Assembly (NCBI GenBank): GCA_021234155.1
Contig: JAJEKV010000003.1
Location: 25,456,874 to 25,520,873 of the forward strand
DNA: 64,000 bases
Reading direction: 5' to 3'
Source: Isoetes taiwanensis
Lineage: Eukaryota; Streptophyta; Lycopodiopsida; Isoetales; Isoetaceae
The translations under genes and the position numbers were made by a program. The notes beneath the pieces were generated by a model. It searched no databases, was not told the origin of the DNA, and worked only from the letters and a program-made list of their open reading frames with translations. Shown one piece after another: positions 60,201 through 64,000 of this stretch. Position 1 is the first letter of the stretch; each line of letters begins with the position of its first letter.

Positions 60201-60640
60201 TTACCCCAAGATAAATACTACTTTTGATAATATTTCTGAAGTTACTCTCTTGATATCTTTATGGAGTTATCTAGCATATGAATCTTTGTTACCCTAATGG
60301 AGTGATCGTAAGCAGTCTTATACAAACGGTCGGTTGTTTGTGTGCTCTTTTGTAGACTTTTGGTTGATAATTGTTGTGGTTCATGGCCCCGCGCAAGGGC
60401 CCACTGTGCCCGGTGTGCTGAAAATCGATAATTTTATCGGTCTTGAACTGAATCGCTTCCATGCTAGTTCTGCGACTTGCTCTGCTACGTGGTATGGTGT
60501 TAGACATATACTACCAAATCGGATGATAAAATAACATTTAATGATTTAAAGATTACTGTAAGATCATTTTTATTACGGGTAAGGAGTGGGACCCCTCTTT
60601 TGTGGGGTCCACTCCTTATAAGAGGTATCTACATCAGGGA
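57206..60640. repeat. Array unit C1 (about 3.4 kb, A-related)
   Basis: The first two thirds differ from A but match C2. The last third is homologous to A: ATACAATTGGTGATC, TCTCCTCAATTGTCTCTTAT, AGTAAAATGTTTTACT and GAAGATGTGTCGAAG. It also has the A1-type tail (GTGGGACCCCTCTTTT, CCTTATAAGAGGTATCTAC). Confidence 0.8.
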
Positions 60641-60688
60641 GGGATTGTGGGAGGAAGAAGAGAAGAAGAAGAAGAAGAAGAAGAAGGG
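60641..60688. repeat. (GAA)n tract between C1 and C2
   Basis: GAAGAA triplets with one early interruption. Confidence 0.9.
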
Positions 60689-63660
60689 ATGTTCTCTTAG
60701 GTCTTCTCTTCTTTGAGGATAAATAGAATGGTATAGAAACAAGGCGATGGAATATAGCTTGGGCTTTGGAAAACAAAGCTTGGTACACTGTGGAACCATC
60801 CTTAATCTTTGTTTTCTAAAGACTATGCTACATGGAAACATTCATGGGGCATCATATGGTTTTATTAATGGATAATTTATGGTGAGGATTTATATGGTTA
60901 CCTTAGAGATAAATTTCCTCATAATGAAGAAAGAGAATACTCTCTTTTGATTTTGCAAATCATTTGGAAAGAGACGGATCTGGGCATGTCCAAGCGTAAT
61001 GTGGGCATGCTTGCATGTAATGTTTATAACAACACATGGTTTAATGGGATTTTACTATAAAAGATTTATGCATAAGAAAAGACCAAGATATGGTTTAATA
61101 GGATTTTCTATATACAAAGCTTAGGCATCTGAAAAGGACAAAGATACTATGGTTGTGTATATGGATACTGCGTGAAGCAAGGAGAATTATATTGTTGTTG
61201 TTACATGGTTTTAACTTTATGAAAGGCAAAGCTCTTTTAAAGTGGTCGGGACTACTTTGAGATAAACAAAGCCCTTTCAAAATTAGCACTTTGCATAACT
61301 TGTCGTTTGTGGGGCCGTTAGGCGTATATGGCAAGCTTGTGATACAAGGACATAGCAACAATAAAGGAGGCCGGAGTAACATCTTTACTTGGTGTTTAAA
61401 ACAATAGTGTTGGCGAGATAAAAGTATTTTAGACTAAAATAATGTATTGTAATTTTTGTGACTACATTGGTGTTATTGATGCGCTCGGCCGGAGGCTTGG
61501 CCTAATGGCCGCCTATATGACTTACTTCTTTTAATCTTGGGATCAGGCTGATCGATGCAGTTATTGTTCTTTACTGAGATAAGTTTCATAGCTTCAAGCG
61601 ATTAAAACCTTAGGCGGCAAAAGATATGCGCTAGTAGCTAATTGGTGATCAAACATACATAAATAGTTCGGTTGTTGTATATAAAAGCAGTTATACCCGC
61701 AGGTGATTCATCTGGATGATCTTACGTGATTATATCGTATTTTGCAATGGTGCTTCCCTCGGCGGTCGTTGATGGTACATAGGATCCACCCCAATATAGC
61801 CTCTGGTGGTACTCAGTCCCCGATACATATGAGGAAAAACATTCCATCAAAATTTGTTACCAAGCTTTGTGCTCGTGACGGCGAGCTGGGTCTCAGCTTG
61901 CTTTCGATTATTTGTTATCGTATTATCTAGAAGGCTATGGCCAGGAATATGTGGGCGCTACAGTGCTTGATTGCAAGTTGTAATATTGGTTCCCATGCGG
62001 AAGAACAACGGTAGGAGTATGGCTGATTGATGCCTTAAAGCGATTGATGTGATCTTAGTGATATTATTTTCTTAGTTGTTTAAAAATTAGATTTGATAGA
62101 TATGGCATATAGCAGGGCCTCTGGCCCGGCTACAACGAAATTGACTCAATATCTTTCTAAAAAAGCGACACAAAGCAAATGCTGGTTCTCAAGATTGATG
62201 AGTAAGGCAAAGATCGAGAAAATGCATCCGAATGTTTGGAGGTTTCGAGGATGCGATTACAAGTTATTATAGTACCAAGGCTTCTAATGGTGCAGGCTAA
62301 AATATATGTCTGGTAATCCAATTGGTTCTAATACTCTGTTGAATTGTATACATATATATCCTTTCTTATAGAGGTATTATTTTGTGCTTGATAGCATATT
62401 TGATTTTAAAAGAGCATAAGAGATAAATTAAAATACACCTTCTTCTGGAGAAATAGTATACTTATTAAGTGAGGATTGATGGAGTGTATTGAAGGTGATT
62501 GCTCATACAAAATCTGTTTGGATTTATTCCATATCTTTGGAATATATGCTACAAATAGTGTGTGACATTGGGCTAATGCTTAAAGAATCCTACATACTGG
62601 CAATGGATCACCACTTACCTAGTTCTCTAGGATTTGAAAAGGATTATTTGTTCTACTCGATAAAAACACATCTACTTTTCTGAAAGCTAAAATGGTCATT
62701 CTATTGATGGTTATGCTCTAAATTGATTATATGATATCTTGAGCCGCATGCCAATAGAATTGAAAATCATGGTAACAGTTAGATTTAGGGCCAGAAATTA
62801 GTTCTCTTCTGATGGTACAACCTTGAGTTCAATTTGAGAAGTTTAAAAATGTTGAGCACGTCATTATTCAAATGCTTATAATGTATACTTTATGATACAA
62901 ACTTTATGATACCCACTTTAAATACTTATAATCTTATACTATGATACAAAACTAGAGATTAATTGAGATGTTTATAATACTAAAAATATTTATTATTCGA
63001 TTTTCTTTAGTTAATGTCTACCACCGAGAACCGGGGATACAATTGTTGTCCGATGAGCTGAGACTGATACCTTGGCCCTTACATTACCATTATCATGCTA
63101 ATTGTGTATTGGTTGGTGGTACGGGTTCTCCTCCCGTTGTCTCTTATTGTTCTTAACATTAGAGTTAGCGTTAACGTGGAGATGGAATTCTTGGAGCGTA
63201 ACTAAACTACCCGCCCATATCTTTTTAACCGGCACATAGATGATAGAGATAATTTAAATGTACTTTTATATGCATTTTGATCATATTTCGGTAATAACGA
63301 AGCTACACTTACTTTGTACCTTTATTTTTTACTTGACACATAGATGGGAATAATTTCTGATAATACTTTATGTTTTTATTTGGATCATACATTGAATAAT
63401 CTGGTAATATTTCGTCTACATTTATATCTCTACTTTTGATCATACATTGTTTGTAATCTCTGATTAATGCTTAAGATCTTCTAAAAATAATGCTTTGCTA
63501 CTTTATTGTTCTACCTTCATAACTAATATCGTGTTTGAGGTAATGTGCCTTCGGTTGTAGCACAGGTAGCGCCGAGGATGGTTATGTTGGGTAATCTTGC
63601 CTTGAGCAATCTGGTTTAGTAAAATGTTTTTACTATGTCTGTTAGTAGTCTTGAAGATGT
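60689..63660. repeat. Array unit C2 (about 3.0 kb)
   Basis: Collinear with C1 from GATGTTCTCTTAGGTCTTCT onward (AATATAGCTTGGGCTTTGGA, CCATGGAAACATTCATGG-like, TATAGAGGTATTATTTTGTG). Lacks the tail, as A2 does, and runs into a GAA-rich tract. Confidence 0.8.
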
Positions 63661-63778
63661 GCTCCCGAAGAAGAGAAGAAGAAAGAAGAAGAAGAAGAAA
63701 GAAGAAGAAGAAGAAGAAAGAAAAGAGAAGAGAAAGAAAGAAGAAAAGAAGAAGAAGAAGAAGAAGAAGAAAGAAGTA
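63661..63778. repeat. GAA/GAAA-rich tract, about 118 bp
   Basis: Junction C2/B3. Confidence 0.93.
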
Positions 63779-64000
63779 GTTTAGAAAAAATATGGAAATT
63801 ATAATTACTCAAGTTCTTTATGTGGAAAGAAAGTGATTGCAATGGTATGGAATATTGAAAATGGGTATTAACATATGGTGAAACTATATTTATGAAAATT
63901 ATAGTATGTGATAGTTGTCTACAAGTCTTGGGACTTGGCCAATATATATGTTGGGGGCCAAAACCATATGAATAATTGCTAATGGTGTTTCATGGTGGCA
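63779..64000. repeat. Array unit B3, start only
   Basis: Matches the first about 220 bp of B1 (AAATATGGAAATTATAATTA, ACATATGGTGAAACTATATT, GGGGGCCAAAACCATATGAA). Cut by the window edge, so the array continues. Confidence 0.85.

Noticed and set aside
45468-63660. Array units as frameshifted protein-coding genes
   Set aside because: No frame in any unit shows a recognisable motif, and indels between copies are not multiples of three.

Overview
The window looks like intergenic and repeat-rich nuclear DNA of a flowering plant. Support comes from relics of two plant-type nuclear genes with introns (myo-inositol-phosphate synthase at 30.6 kb, an IQ67-domain/IQD protein at 36.3-37.3 kb), plus plant-style PIF/Harbinger, Mutator-like (MULE), hAT-like MITE, LTR-retrotransposon and LINE sequences and long AG and AAG microsatellites. 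Species cannot be named from the sequence. I see no intact cellular gene; nearly every coding trace is broken by stops or frameshifts.

Layout. 0-1.9 kb: unassigned sequence with two equal-length 63-bp palindromes. 1.9-5.33 kb: 5' part of a minus-strand LTR retrotransposon (degenerate gag-like frame, primer-binding site, 1.66-kb LTR). 5.34-8.53 kb: a Mutator-like element relic, with a plus-strand Ulp1-protease tail facing a minus-strand MULE transposase in pieces. 8.86-19.0 kb: two PIF/Harbinger copies. The first has a plus-strand Myb/SANT-like ORF facing a minus-strand DDE transposase; the second has only a decayed transposase. The region carries six long AG tracts and a LINE fragment bracketed on both sides by AG tracts. 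19.1-19.9 kb: short tandem repeats and a cluster of palindromes related to GATTCGCTYRAGCGAATC, seen again at 42.4-42.9 kb. 20-36 kb: AT-rich spacer with several MITEs. One hAT-like MITE (23,064-23,623) can be compared with its empty site in an adjacent tandem copy. A second LTR-like block lies at 26.6-27.7 kb, and one MITE is nested in another at 35 kb. 30.6 kb and 36.3 kb: the MIPS and IQD pseudogenes. 37.3-42 kb: little that is recognisable. 43.2-44.15 kb: a second MULE-like relic with the same tail-to-tail layout.

45.4-64.0 kb is the most unusual part: a head-to-tail array of about 2.6-3.5-kb units separated by (GAA)n tracts. I read the order as A1-A2-B1-B2-C1-C2-B3, where C is a diverged form of A. 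That implies a higher-order period near 11.7 kb (A1 start to C1 start). The units are non-coding as far as I can see and differ by many scattered short indels and replacements, which may be real divergence or poor consensus in a collapsed repeat.

Functionally this reads as transposon and satellite territory. The only genes that work together are the paired ORFs inside the transposons (Harbinger Myb-like plus DDE transposase; MULE transposase plus Ulp1-like protease), all degenerate. Alignments were done by eye, so identities and boundaries are approximate.
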